In this document: one piece after another, positions 29,201-37,841 of the stretch
Numbering within the stretch: position 1 is the stretch's first letter
Layout: the number at the start of each line of letters is the position of its first letter
NCBI GenBank assembly: GCA_900317405.1
Contig: ONGP01000017.1
Location: forward strand, 1 to 64,000
From: an uncultured Prevotella sp.
GTDB lineage: Bacteria; Bacteroidota; Bacteroidia; Bacteroidales; Bacteroidaceae
Length of the DNA stretch: 64,000 bases
Direction: 5' to 3'
The notes under the pieces: model-generated
The model's database searches: none
Seen by the model: only the letters and a program-made list of their open reading frames with translations
Told to the model about the DNA's origin: nothing
Made by a program: the position numbers and the translations under genes

Positions 29201-31020
29201 TTCTTCAGCTTATTATAGTCCGTCTCGCCCTTAAGTATTCTTGGGCGTTTCTGGTTGTATTTTGGATTAACTATGTCGTATTCTGAGCGATAGAGTGGAG
29301 TAGATATGCCTCCAAAGTATAGCAATAGATGTGGCAGAACATCTGTCATCATTGGACGATCCTTGGAAGCCTGAATAGCCTCCCAACCGTATGGATGCAG
29401 TTCGCGATACTTGGGCGAACCCCATATCCAGAATGGAATCTCCATCTCGTTGCGAGCCAGTCGGTAGTCGATGCTGGCAGAGTGCATTCGTCCGTAAGTA
29501 TATGGTTTGCTGTCGAAAATCTCCTCGCCATGATCTGGCATATAGATTACTACAGCATCCTCATCTACGAATCGCTGTGTTATAGCCCATACTATCGAGT
29601 CGTTGTATCGCAGAGAGTTGTCGTAATGAGCCAGAATCTTCAGTTGACGGTCTGTAAGTTCTGGACGATCGTACATCTCAGGTGTAAAGTAGGTATCAGT
29701 TTTCTGTGGATAGCGTCCACGATAGTCTACGTGCGAACCCTCAAGATGCAGTATCGTAAGGTTATGCTTAGTGTTATGTTTCTTCAGGACATCATACTCC
29801 CTCAGCACCCCTTCGTCGTAGCGATGCAGGCTGGCGTTGCGGGTATCAAACTGATATTTGCTCAGTTCAGGATTGTTCAGGAAGAAACCACCGCTAAAGT
29901 CGTAAACCTCTTCGCGTGCCTTCGATTGGAACTGGTTGGTTATAAACGTAACGTGATAACCTGCCTTGCGGAATACTTCTGGAAACAATGGTGTGTCGCA
30001 CCACTCGCCTTCGTCGCCTACAGCGTGCATCGACATTACGTTCTTAAACACAAAACTGGTAAGATTCCAAGGAGCAACTACATCGCTGAACGCTACCAGA
30101 CTGCCTTCCTGAGCCATTGCCAACTGCCGTGGGGTAGTAGGTTTCTGATATCCGTATAGTTGCGAATGATGCTTGTTGTAGCTTTCGCCAATAATCAGCA
30201 CGATGTTTGGCACTCGATACGAGCAACTGTCTACCACCACTTTTTCTCGTGCCGCCATCAGTTGGTCTATCTGATGCTTGGCCAGATTGTTGGCATAAAT
30301 GCCGAAGGCCAAACGATAAACAGGGATATATAGTTTGGCGCACTCCTTCTTGGTAAGTTCGTGCTCCACTTGGCCCACAGTATCGTAGCTGAACAGACGA
30401 TGCATAGCCACCTTGTTTTCTTTGCACTGGCCATAGGCATCTACCAGTAACCAAGCTACTACCACACCCAATACGGCCTTGCAAACTGCAGGAACTGTCT
30501 GCTTTATCTTGGGCAGAATCATCCTCTTTCGTACATTAGCTAGTACCTTGCGAAGTATTGTCCACAAGATATGAATAGCTATTAGAAGTAATATCCAGCC
30601 CACGCACGATGTGATTACGTCCCAGTTAAGATATGACGACAGGAACTCCTGCGACTCTTGCTGTGTGGTTTCGCCAAACAGCATAAGCATGGTTGGTGTA
30701 AGCGTAGAGTCGAACTTTACGTAGCAGAACATATCTACCAGCGCAATGCCATAAAGCACCACATATAGTAGTGATCTTACCCAATAGCGAACCTTGCCAG
30801 GAATCAGCGCCAGCATCACGCAAACAGCATAGATGTCGAGGAACAGTTCTGGTGCAGATAGTTCGTAAGGTTTGGCGTTTTTAAGATGATGATTTATCTC
30901 TAACTGGGTACAAATCCACCCTAGCGCAAACATAAACACAAAGAATGCGCCATTCTTTTGGATTGGGGCAAACAGATACCCAAGCCATTTCAGTGGATTA
31001 AGTTTTAAACCTTTAAGCAT
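29197..31020 (-). CDS. Phosphoethanolamine transferase-like sulfatase-fold membrane protein
   Basis: The 607-residue protein has an N-terminal membrane domain (about 5 segments, residues 20-200). A periplasmic alkaline-phosphatase/sulfatase-fold domain follows, with NIVLIIGESYNKHHSQLYGY at about 272-291 and VVIYMPDHGEE. This is the EptA/CptA layout, which transfers phosphoethanolamine from phosphatidylethanolamine to lipid A or core. The position usually held by the nucleophilic Thr (GET) is Ser280 (GES), so a Ser nucleophile or an altered activity is possible. The start overlaps nadD by 8 bases. Confidence 0.85.
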   Translation of the reverse strand: MLKGLKLNPLKWLGYLFAPIQKNGAFFVFMFALGWICTQLEINHHLKNAKPYELSAPELFLDIYAVCVMLALIPGKVRYWVRSLLYVVLYGIALVDMFCYVKFDSTLTPTMLMLFGETTQQESQEFLSSYLNWDVITSCVGWILLLIAIHILWTILRKVLANVRKRMILPKIKQTVPAVCKAVLGVVVAWLLVDAYGQCKENKVAMHRLFSYDTVGQVEHELTKKECAKLYIPVYRLAFGIYANNLAKHQIDQLMAAREKVVVDSCSYRVPNIVLIIGESYNKHHSQLYGYQKPTTPRQLAMAQEGSLVAFSDVVAPWNLTSFVFKNVMSMHAVGDEGEWCDTPLFPEVFRKAGYHVTFITNQFQSKAREEVYDFSGGFFLNNPELSKYQFDTRNASLHRYDEGVLREYDVLKKHNTKHNLTILHLEGSHVDYRGRYPQKTDTYFTPEMYDRPELTDRQLKILAHYDNSLRYNDSIVWAITQRFVDEDAVVIYMPDHGEEIFDSKPYTYGRMHSASIDYRLARNEMEIPFWIWGSPKYRELHPYGWEAIQASKDRPMMTDVLPHLLLYFGGISTPLYRSEYDIVNPKYNQKRPRILKGETDYNKLKK

Positions 31021-31561
31021 AGAGTTTATGGAGGTTTATGTATTCAGCCACAGCCTTTGGCACTAGTTGCTTGATGCTTTTTCCAGCCTTGATTCGTTCG
31101 CGTATCTCTGTGCTCGATATGTCGATCAGTTCGAGTCCGTCAATGCCGCCTTCGCAACCACGACGAGGGTAGACGATGATCTGAAACTCATTGCGAATAT
31201 CGTCAGCACGATACCACTTATCAAACAGCGCCCAGTTGTCGCCACCTATCATCAGCACAAACTCGCGGTCAGGATAATCCTGCTTCAGGGCTTGCAGTGT
31301 GTTCCAGGTGTAGGATGGTTTGGGCAGATGCATCTCATAGTCGCTGGCGATGATGCCCTTTTTGCCAGCAACAGCCAGACGGGCCATCTCCATTCTCGAT
31401 TCGTCGTCCAGCAAGTCGGCTGTAGCTTTCAGTGGATTCTGTGGCGAAACCATCAGCCACACCTCGTCGAGCCCGGCTTTCTCAAGTAGCTGTCGAGCCA
31501 ACGAAATGTGTCCATTATGTATCGGATTGAATGACCCGCCAAAGATCCCCGTTCGTATCAT
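31013..31561 (-). CDS. nadD: Nicotinate-nucleotide adenylyltransferase
   Basis: NadD adenylates nicotinate mononucleotide, the step after NadC in NAD biosynthesis. The 182-residue protein shows GIFGGSFNPIHNGH (HNGH at 15-18), MIGGDNW and ISSTEIRER, all diagnostic. It is coupled to gmk upstream by an ATGA overlap at 31558-31561. Confidence 0.96.
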   Translation of the reverse strand: MIRTGIFGGSFNPIHNGHISLARQLLEKAGLDEVWLMVSPQNPLKATADLLDDESRMEMARLAVAGKKGIIASDYEMHLPKPSYTWNTLQALKQDYPDREFVLMIGGDNWALFDKWYRADDIRNEFQIIVYPRRGCEGGIDGLELIDISSTEIRERIKAGKSIKQLVPKAVAEYINLHKLYA

Positions 31562-32136
31562 TCTATTTCAAGAAACTCTTTGATGACTTTCAGTGCGTCA
31601 GCCTCGGCATAGTCCAACATGTCGTTGATGACAATCTTGTCGAACTTGTCGGCAAACGAGAGTTCGAACTCAGCACGTGCTATGCGCTGGTCGATAACCT
31701 CTGGTGCATCAGTAGCACGCCCCACAAGTCGCTTGCGCAATTCGCCTATCGATGGGGGCTGGATAAACAGGCTCAGAGCCTTGTCGCCATAGAATTTCTT
31801 TATGTTTACGCCACCTTTCACGTCAACGTCGAACACCACGTTCTGTCCAGCGTTAAGCTGGTTCTCAACCTGCGACTTCAGTGTGCCGTAAAAGCGGTCG
31901 GTATATACCTCTTCGTACTCCAGAAACTCATCGTTATCAATACGCTGACGGAACTCTTCTGGTGTAAGGAAGAAGTAGTCTACTCCATTCTTCTCAGTGC
32001 CGCGAGGAGCTCGCGATGTGCACGAGATAGAGTAGGCCAGATTAAGTTCCTTGTGCTCTCTCATCAGCCACGAGATGATAGTACTCTTGCCTGTGCCTGA
32101 TGGAGCCGATATAATAATAAGTTTACCTCTTGCCAT
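31558..32136 (-). CDS. gmk: Guanylate kinase
   Basis: The 192-residue enzyme phosphorylates GMP to GDP. It has the P-loop SAPSGTGKST (10-19) and the GMP-binding SCTSRAPRGTEKNGVDYFF stretch, with normal length. It sits 3 bases after yicC; the pair yicC-gmk is widely conserved in bacteria. Confidence 0.97.
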   Translation of the reverse strand: MARGKLIIISAPSGTGKSTIISWLMREHKELNLAYSISCTSRAPRGTEKNGVDYFFLTPEEFRQRIDNDEFLEYEEVYTDRFYGTLKSQVENQLNAGQNVVFDVDVKGGVNIKKFYGDKALSLFIQPPSIGELRKRLVGRATDAPEVIDQRIARAEFELSFADKFDKIVINDMLDYAEADALKVIKEFLEIE

Positions 32137-32139
32137 CGT

Positions 32140-33015
32140 TTAAAGTGCGTTAAGAACCTGTTCCTTAATCTGCTCCAACTCGTCCTTCATCTTAACCACG
32201 ATGTTCTGCATCTCGGCCTGATTACTTTTCGAACCAGTTGTGTTAATCTCGCGACCCATCTCCTGAGCGATGAAGCCAAGCTTCTTGCCCTGACCAGCAG
32301 GCTCGTTCATGGTATCGCGGAAATACTTCAGGTGGTTGGCCAGTCGCTGCTTCTCCTCGCTGATGTCCAGTTTCTCGATATAGTAAATCAGCTCCTGCTC
32401 CAAGCGGTTCTTATCATATTCGGCTGATGGAATCTGCTGAAGACCATCGATGATGCGAGCTTTGATCTTCTCCACACGACTCTTCTCGAATGGCTCAATC
32501 TCGCCCATCAGCTTTGCTATATTGTCAATCTTCTCTGCAAACTTCTTCTGCAGTGCTGCACCCTCCTGGGTACGGAAGTCAACCAGGTTCTTCAGAGCCT
32601 CGGCCACTCCGCCTTTTACTACAGCCCACTCTTCGTCGTCCAGCTCCTCTACGTCAGTCTTTGTCATTACGTCTGGCATGCGGAGCAGGGTGTAGAACCA
32701 GTCTTCAGGTGCTGGTATACCTGTCTTTTCTGATATTGTCTTAATCTGCTGATAGTAGTTCTCTACCAGCTGTGCGTTGATAGGTGTTGGGTCTACTGCC
32801 ATATCCTTTTCTACCCATACGCTCATGTCCACCTTTCCGCGGATCAGAGCCTCGGCCACCATTTGGCGCATTTCCATCTCTTTCTCACGATAGAGTGGTG
32901 CAATACGTGTGTTCAAGTCCAACTGCTTTGAGTTCAGCGACTTGATTTCTACGTGAATCTTCTTCTCCTTAAATGCTACGACTGCCTTGCCGTAGCCTGT
33001 CATCGATTGTATCAT
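32140..33015 (-). CDS. yicC: YicC family endoribonuclease
   Basis: The 291-residue protein begins MIQSMTGYGKAVVAFKEKK, with EIKSLNSKQLD, and ends with the DUF1732 region (GKKLGFIAQEMGREINTTGSKSN). YicC proteins are reported RNases. It is the first gene of an eight-gene minus-strand operon; a -7 element lies at 33043-33051. Confidence 0.95.
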   Translation of the reverse strand: MIQSMTGYGKAVVAFKEKKIHVEIKSLNSKQLDLNTRIAPLYREKEMEMRQMVAEALIRGKVDMSVWVEKDMAVDPTPINAQLVENYYQQIKTISEKTGIPAPEDWFYTLLRMPDVMTKTDVEELDDEEWAVVKGGVAEALKNLVDFRTQEGAALQKKFAEKIDNIAKLMGEIEPFEKSRVEKIKARIIDGLQQIPSAEYDKNRLEQELIYYIEKLDISEEKQRLANHLKYFRDTMNEPAGQGKKLGFIAQEMGREINTTGSKSNQAEMQNIVVKMKDELEQIKEQVLNAL

Positions 33016-33042
33016 GCTATACCTATTTAATAATATTTGGCT

Positions 33043-33051
33043 GCAAAATTA
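33043..33051 (-). promoter_or_regulatory. -7 promoter element for the yicC operon
   Basis: On the minus strand this reads TAATTTTGC, matching TAnnTTTGC, about 28 bases ahead of the yicC ATG. Confidence 0.6.
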
Positions 33052-33112
33052 CAACAAAATGTCGATACATCCAAACAATTATCGCGAAATGATTCTATTA
33101 TACTAATAGAAA

Positions 33113-33140
33113 TCCCCGATTCAGCATTGTGAATCGGGGA
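33113..33140 (-). terminator. Hairpin terminator after the M13 peptidase gene
   Basis: A perfect 11-bp stem (33113-33123 with 33130-33140, core TCCCCGATTCA) and 6-base loop lie 26 bases past the peptidase stop. The T-run is short on the minus strand. Confidence 0.7.
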
Positions 33141-33165
33141 CTTTATGCGATTTTTAATCGTTTTC

Positions 33166-35181
33166 TTACCAGATCTGTGCACGCTTGTCTTTGGTGATAA
33201 ACATCTTGTTTTTAGGCTTGATTTTGAATGCGTCATACCATGAGTCGATCATAGGCAGAGCAGCCATCACACGAGCGCGATTAGGCGAGTGTACATCGCT
33301 GTTTACAATCATTGCTGTATACTCTGGTGTGGCGTTGCTGGCCCAAACACGTGCATAAGCCAGATAGAATCGCTGGGCTGGGGTAAAGCCTTCAACCTTC
33401 TTCAGAGGCTCTTGCTTCATACGGTTCTCGAATGCACGATAGGCAACTTTCAGTCCACCATTATCGCCGATGTTCTCGCCCAAAGTCTTCTGTCCGTTTA
33501 TCTTCAGTCCAGGCAGAACCTCTTGCTCGCTAAACCAGTCGGCCAGCACCTTAGTGCGCTCGTCGTATTTAGCCTTATCATCAGCTGTCCACCAGTTCTT
33601 CAGGTTTCCGTCCTTGTCAAACTGACAACCCTGATCGTCGAATCCATGACTCATCTCGTGTCCAATTACTACGCCGATAGCACCATAGTTAGCAGCGTAG
33701 TCAGCCTCTGGATCGAAGAATGGTGGCTGCAGGATAGCTGCAGGGAAGTTGATGCTGTTGAAGAGTGGGTGGTAGAAAGCGTTAACTGTCTGTGGTGTGC
33801 AAGCCATCTGGGTCTTGTCTACAGGCTGATGCCAGTACTTGCGGAACATCGCAGCACGCGCCTCCTGGACGATACGGATATAGTTCTCGATCAGGTTCTC
33901 GCTTTCGCGAATGTCAACAAACTTCTCCATGTCCTGCCACTTGTCAGGATAGCCCACGTTGATATACATTGCGTGTAGTTTCTCCAATGCCTTAGCCTTG
34001 GTAGAATCACTCATCCATGTGTTCTCCTTCAGACGATCTTCGAAAGCCTTCTGCAAGTCCTTAACCAGACGAATCACACGCTGTTTGCTCGACTCAGGGA
34101 AGTACTCCTTAGCATATAGTTTGCCTACGGTTTCGCCCAGGTTACCGCTGATAACATTAACAGCGCGCTTCCATCTTGGCTGCTGCTCCTGCACACCTGT
34201 GATAACCTTGTTGGCCTCGAACTGACGATCGCTGAATTCGTCAGAAAGGAAACCGCTAAAGGCCTTGATGACGTGCAACTCCATATACGACTTCAGGTCT
34301 TCCAGACTGGTGTTAGCCAAGATGTTCTCAACCTCGTGCAGAGGTGCTATCTCGCTGATGTTCACCTTGTCGATATCTTTTGGCATGCCCATAGCGTCGC
34401 GATAGCCTGCCCAGTCGATACCTTTAAAGTCCTGTAGCACTTGTTCCCAAGGCATGATGTGGATGGTAGCCATAGGATTGCGGCTTTCTACCTGATTCAG
34501 AGTCTTAACGCCGATGGCATGCTCGATGGCCCATTCGGATTCCATCTTCTTCTGAGCCTCTTCATCGCTATAGCCCACCATCTTGAAGAAGTCCTTATTC
34601 AGAGCCTTAATGGCGTTTACTGTTGCCTTCTGCTGCTCGTTGGGCTCAGTATAGTACTCCTGTGCTAGCGATGCACCACCATGACCACCTGCAATCATAT
34701 ATTCCGACGAGTTGAATGGATTAAGTGACAGGCTGATACCAAATGGAGCAGTATTAAATCCCTTGGCATCAAACTCGCACATCAGTTTCAGAGCCTCTTC
34801 GCGAGTCTTCAGCTCGCGAACTTTATTCAGATATGGCAGAATGGGCTGGTAGCCAAGTTTGTTACGGGTTATGGTGTCCATATACAGGCGATAGAGCGCA
34901 CCAATCTTCTGTCCGTCAGAACCTTGTGGCAGATCCTTCTTTTCGGCATACTTCATGATGAGCGCATTGATACGGTCCTTGTTCAGTTCCGACAGGTCAA
35001 CAAATGCTCCGTTGTCAGGATGCTGCTTGTCCAGAGGGTTGTTCTTAAGCCAATTACCTACGGCATACTGCCAGAAGTCATCACCAGGTTTTACGCTGGT
35101 GTCCATGTTTTGCTTGAAGTTTTGTGCCGAGCCGGCCACACTTACCAGGGCCAGAGCAACGGCTAGAAATAGTTTTTTCAT
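33166..35181 (-). CDS. M13 family metallopeptidase (neprilysin/PepO-like), secreted
   Basis: The 671-residue protein has a signal peptide (MKKLFLAVALALVSVAGSAQ), an N-terminal M13 domain and a C-terminal catalytic domain. The catalytic domain has the zinc motif HEMSH near residue 507, the downstream ENIGDNGGL with the third zinc ligand Glu, NAFYHPLFNSINFPAAIL for substrate binding, and the terminal PKNKMF. It is predicted to degrade peptides in the periplasm or outside the cell. A hairpin terminator follows it. Confidence 0.95.
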   Translation of the reverse strand: MKKLFLAVALALVSVAGSAQNFKQNMDTSVKPGDDFWQYAVGNWLKNNPLDKQHPDNGAFVDLSELNKDRINALIMKYAEKKDLPQGSDGQKIGALYRLYMDTITRNKLGYQPILPYLNKVRELKTREEALKLMCEFDAKGFNTAPFGISLSLNPFNSSEYMIAGGHGGASLAQEYYTEPNEQQKATVNAIKALNKDFFKMVGYSDEEAQKKMESEWAIEHAIGVKTLNQVESRNPMATIHIMPWEQVLQDFKGIDWAGYRDAMGMPKDIDKVNISEIAPLHEVENILANTSLEDLKSYMELHVIKAFSGFLSDEFSDRQFEANKVITGVQEQQPRWKRAVNVISGNLGETVGKLYAKEYFPESSKQRVIRLVKDLQKAFEDRLKENTWMSDSTKAKALEKLHAMYINVGYPDKWQDMEKFVDIRESENLIENYIRIVQEARAAMFRKYWHQPVDKTQMACTPQTVNAFYHPLFNSINFPAAILQPPFFDPEADYAANYGAIGVVIGHEMSHGFDDQGCQFDKDGNLKNWWTADDKAKYDERTKVLADWFSEQEVLPGLKINGQKTLGENIGDNGGLKVAYRAFENRMKQEPLKKVEGFTPAQRFYLAYARVWASNATPEYTAMIVNSDVHSPNRARVMAALPMIDSWYDAFKIKPKNKMFITKDKRAQIW

Positions 35182-35266
35182 CTTTAAATTTTTATAGTTT
35201 TTATAATCCGTTTTTATCCTTAGACGTTTTAGGAGTGCATTTTGCTACACCACATCCTAAAAAAAT

Positions 35267-36307
35267 CTACGAATTATCATTTTTCTTTCTGTAGAAGATA
35301 GGCAATAATATCAATACCAGAGCAATGATAAACAGTGGAATCGATGCATATATCAGCTTGTAATAGTCGCTGAGTATCACCTCGTCAGGACATACCAGAG
35401 CAATGCTCCAACCCGTCTCGTGGAATGGCATATAGAATATGTAGCGCTGGTCATCGTCTATCGTTATCGACTTATAGCCTGTTTCGCCTGCAGTCATCTC
35501 TTTGCCAAGCTTTGCCAGAGCCGAGTCGGCCAGTTCTTCAGCTGTGTCGAAGATGGTCTTTTTCAGTTGTTTCTCGTTGTCAGGATGCACTATGTATGTG
35601 CCCTTTACGCCGAGCAGCATGCAGTACGATTGTGGCATGGGGTGTTGCGATTTTACCTGACTGCTCAACCACTCTAGCGGCACGTCGGCCGATAGCACTC
35701 CTACTGCTTTGCCTTTGGCGTCGTGGATAGGTTGGCAGTATGATGTCATTACCTCGTGCACGATTATACCTGTGGTGTTAGTCTCTTCATAAGGTTCAAT
35801 CCAGCATTTGCGACCAAGTTTGCGTGGCACCTTATACCAGTCCATCTTAAAGTAGTTATACTCGTCGTCGCCCTCCTGCTCTGTGTCTATACGTCCGTTG
35901 TTCTTATACGAGTAAGGCGAGAAATAGCGTCCCTTTTCCATGAAGTAGTATGGCTCGAACGATACGCTGCATCCCTTAATGTCTGGGTGGTTTGACACCA
36001 GCTCACGGCTGTAGTCAAACATCATGTCGGGCTGACTCAGGTGTGATTCTATCTGTGGTATCATACTATCGGCAGCAGCCTCTATGTGCCTCATTCGCTC
36101 GTCGGCATATTTCGTCATTTTCTCCAGCGTCAGCGTAGCTTCGTTCATAGCGTTCTGCTGGATGCTCTGTCTGCTGAAAAACAGCATCAGCATCAAAGCA
36201 ACAATCACCACAACACCAAGTGCACAAAACTGCCACTTCATGCGAAAATAAAACTCCGTAATTTTACTTGAACCAGACTTTCCCATAATCATCAACTTAC
36301 TAATCAT
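35267..36307 (-). CDS. Cache-domain membrane sensor lacking an output domain
   Basis: The protein has a membrane segment, a long periplasmic dCache_1-like domain (WYKVPRKLGRKCWIEPYEE, GKAVGVLSADVPLEWL, GYKSITIDDDQRYIFYMPF), and a second membrane segment. It ends after a short basic tail (FYRKKNDNS), without HAMP, kinase, phosphatase, cyclase or methyl-accepting output. The frame is open to an ATG at 36325, but a -7 box at 36322-36330 overlaps that codon. The true start is therefore further in, and I chose ATG 36307 (346 residues); Met codons at 36292 or 36286 are alternatives. It may be a truncated sensor or a partner of a separate output protein. Confidence 0.75.
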   Translation of the reverse strand: MISKLMIMGKSGSSKITEFYFRMKWQFCALGVVVIVALMLMLFFSRQSIQQNAMNEATLTLEKMTKYADERMRHIEAAADSMIPQIESHLSQPDMMFDYSRELVSNHPDIKGCSVSFEPYYFMEKGRYFSPYSYKNNGRIDTEQEGDDEYNYFKMDWYKVPRKLGRKCWIEPYEETNTTGIIVHEVMTSYCQPIHDAKGKAVGVLSADVPLEWLSSQVKSQHPMPQSYCMLLGVKGTYIVHPDNEKQLKKTIFDTAEELADSALAKLGKEMTAGETGYKSITIDDDQRYIFYMPFHETGWSIALVCPDEVILSDYYKLIYASIPLFIIALVLILLPIFYRKKNDNS

Positions 36308-36321
36308 TCCACTTCTATTTT

Positions 36322-36330
36322 GCAAAAATA
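36322..36330 (-). promoter_or_regulatory. -7 promoter element for the Cache gene
   Basis: On the minus strand this reads TATTTTTGC, a TAnnTTTGC match directly after the upstream terminator. It overlaps the most upstream ATG of the Cache frame and so argues for a later start. Confidence 0.6.
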
Positions 36331-36331
36331 C

Positions 36332-36360
36332 AAAAAAGCACTCATCATCGCGATGAATGC
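36332..36360 (-). terminator. Terminator after the Ntn amidase gene
   Basis: A 9-bp stem (36338-36346 with 36352-36360, one G-T pair) is followed on the minus strand by six T residues, 15 bases past the amidase stop. Confidence 0.75.
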
Positions 36361-36374
36361 TCAGTTTTTTATAA

Positions 36375-37439
36375 TTATTTTGCAGTTTGCAACTTGAAGG
36401 TGAATGGCTTATTGAAGTGTCTGCGCGAATAATAGGTGATAGATGGATGCTTCAGGTCCATCACCATCGTCCAGGCTGTGCCCAGAAAACCTTCTCGCTC
36501 TGGTTGCGATACCGATGCGATAACGTCAGTAAGCTGTTTTTGGTTCATCACACCGTTGGTTTCAGCAAATCGCTCACATAGGGTAGCATAACGGTTATCG
36601 CCCTTCTCAAGACCAGCGTTCAGCTTCTGCTGGCACAGATAGTGATTGGCCACAGCAGGCGATTCTACCACCACCATCTTATTGTCTACATATTCTACTA
36701 CTACCCTTTTGCCAGTTGCATCGGCCATAGCGTAGTGGTGGGCCGAACCTATGTCTGAGTGCATGTCTATGCTCTCCAACAGTTTCAGTGCTTCGTCTAC
36801 GTTGGCTGCATTTTTCAGCATATATGGTATGGCTGCAGTTGTGGTCAAGTCGGGTTTGCTGGTGTTCTGATGCGTTTCTACATTGTCGCCAGCCATCAGG
36901 TCGGCGATGGCAAGTCCCTTCTCGTTTATGCCGTCGAGGGCAACAAACAATCCTGTCAGAGCCATATACTGATTCTTAAATCCTTCTGGTTTGAAGCCCT
37001 CGCCAAATCCATAAAACTCCACGTTGAATGTAGTAATTGTCTCGTAGCCTTTGTCAGGTATGCAATGCATCACCACACCTACGGCCGATGGGAAATCGAA
37101 ATTGCGTCCCATCAGTATGTCGCCATCAGGAGTGCTTACGGTCAGTGCTGAGCATCCGTATGCCTGCTTCGAAGTACTGATCTCTGGCTTGTAGTGCCCC
37201 TTCGATAGGAATTCGATGGCATATCCGGCTAACTGATCGGCTTTCGCTATACCGCCCTGTGCCATCAGCCCGTCAAACCCGTCGTCGCCCTTGTACTCCA
37301 TATAGTACAGCCCGTCGTCCAGTTTCACGCACGAATTTGCACCCTTAACCAGCGGACCAAACTCCATCCACACGGCTACTCCCAACAAGATTACCAATCC
37401 CAAAACGCTAAACAGCGCGATTTTTAATGCTTTCTTCAT
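36375..37439 (-). CDS. Linear amide C-N hydrolase, choloylglycine hydrolase/acyltransferase type
   Basis: The 354-residue protein has an N-terminal membrane anchor (residues 5-25). The Ntn-hydrolase core follows, with YGCSALTV (nucleophile candidate Cys96) and GRNFDF (Arg112, Asp115). True bile salt hydrolases expose Cys2 after Met removal. Here the Cys is internal after a membrane segment, so activation would need cleavage before Cys96 and the natural substrate is unlikely to be assumed bile salts. It resembles penicillin acylase/IAT-like envelope hydrolases. A TATATTTGC -7 box lies at 37482-37490. Confidence 0.82.
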   Translation of the reverse strand: MKKALKIALFSVLGLVILLGVAVWMEFGPLVKGANSCVKLDDGLYYMEYKGDDGFDGLMAQGGIAKADQLAGYAIEFLSKGHYKPEISTSKQAYGCSALTVSTPDGDILMGRNFDFPSAVGVVMHCIPDKGYETITTFNVEFYGFGEGFKPEGFKNQYMALTGLFVALDGINEKGLAIADLMAGDNVETHQNTSKPDLTTTAAIPYMLKNAANVDEALKLLESIDMHSDIGSAHHYAMADATGKRVVVEYVDNKMVVVESPAVANHYLCQQKLNAGLEKGDNRYATLCERFAETNGVMNQKQLTDVIASVSQPEREGFLGTAWTMVMDLKHPSITYYSRRHFNKPFTFKLQTAK

Positions 37440-37481
37440 CAGTTTACAATTTGATTAATGTTTTCTATCCATTTTGACGCC

Positions 37482-37490
37482 GCAAATATA
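37482..37490 (-). promoter_or_regulatory. -7 promoter element for the Ntn amidase gene
   Basis: The minus strand reads TATATTTGC, about 42 bases ahead of the amidase ATG. Confidence 0.6.
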
Positions 37491-37538
37491 CAAATAGTTG
37501 CACAAACCACCAAATAATTTGTGGAATAGAAAATTATT

Positions 37539-37573
37539 TTCCACGTGTGGCAGCAAAAATTCCCACACGTGGG
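37539..37573. repeat. Inverted repeat with CACGTG-type core
   Basis: CCACGTGTGG at 37541-37550 pairs perfectly with CCACACGTGG at 37563-37572 across a 12-base spacer. It is the first of three inverted repeats in this 402-base gap. Confidence 0.6.
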
Positions 37574-37592
37574 AAATATTTTTTCTATGTGT

Positions 37593-37653
37593 GATAGCCG
37601 TAATATAACTATTAGATAGGTTACGGATATCTGGTAGATATATTACGGCTATC
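37593..37653. repeat. Perfect 15-bp inverted repeat
   Basis: The arm at 37593-37607 (GATAGCCGTAATATA) is the exact reverse complement of 37639-37653, with a 31-base spacer that contains a further partial copy (TTACGGATATC). No gene lies here. Confidence 0.75.
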
Positions 37654-37698
37654 TCATTGAAAGCTTACTCCTGAATTATTTCGAGACAGAGAAACGTG

Positions 37699-37779
37699 GA
37701 AACATAGAAACGTGGAATCAGGGTGGTTTTAGTTTTGAACGGGGAAAGCTGATAAATAGATTCCACGTTTCTATGTTTC
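37699..37779. repeat. Perfect 21-bp inverted repeat with internal direct repeat
   Basis: The arm at 37699-37719 is the exact reverse complement of 37759-37779, separated by 39 bases. The decamer GAAACGTGGA occurs at 37691-37700 and again at 37707-37716. The repeat ends 50 bases upstream of the permease -7 box, so it could be an operator, a folded leader of an upstream RNA, or a degenerate mobile element. Confidence 0.75.
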
Positions 37780-37796
37780 TCGTTTTGAAAAAGCGC

Positions 37797-37837
37797 AAAT
37801 AAAATTTGGCTTTTTGCTCACTTATTCGTAACTTTGC
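37797..37837 (+). promoter_or_regulatory. Second copy of the metG-type promoter element; -7 box for the permease
   Basis: AATTTGGC, CTCACTTATTCGTA and the -7 box TAACTTTGC (37829-37837) closely match 15463-15500 upstream of metG. The ATG at 37842 is only 4 bases past the box, which would make the transcript leaderless. Confidence 0.65.
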
Positions 37838-37841
37838 ACCC

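Noticed and set aside
29329-30159. 276-codon frame antisense to the phosphoethanolamine transferase
   Set aside because: The opposite strand encodes a clear family protein over the whole span.
36375-37439. Bile salt hydrolase
   Set aside because: The catalytic Cys is internal (about residue 96) behind a membrane anchor, unlike bile salt hydrolases with Cys at position 2.
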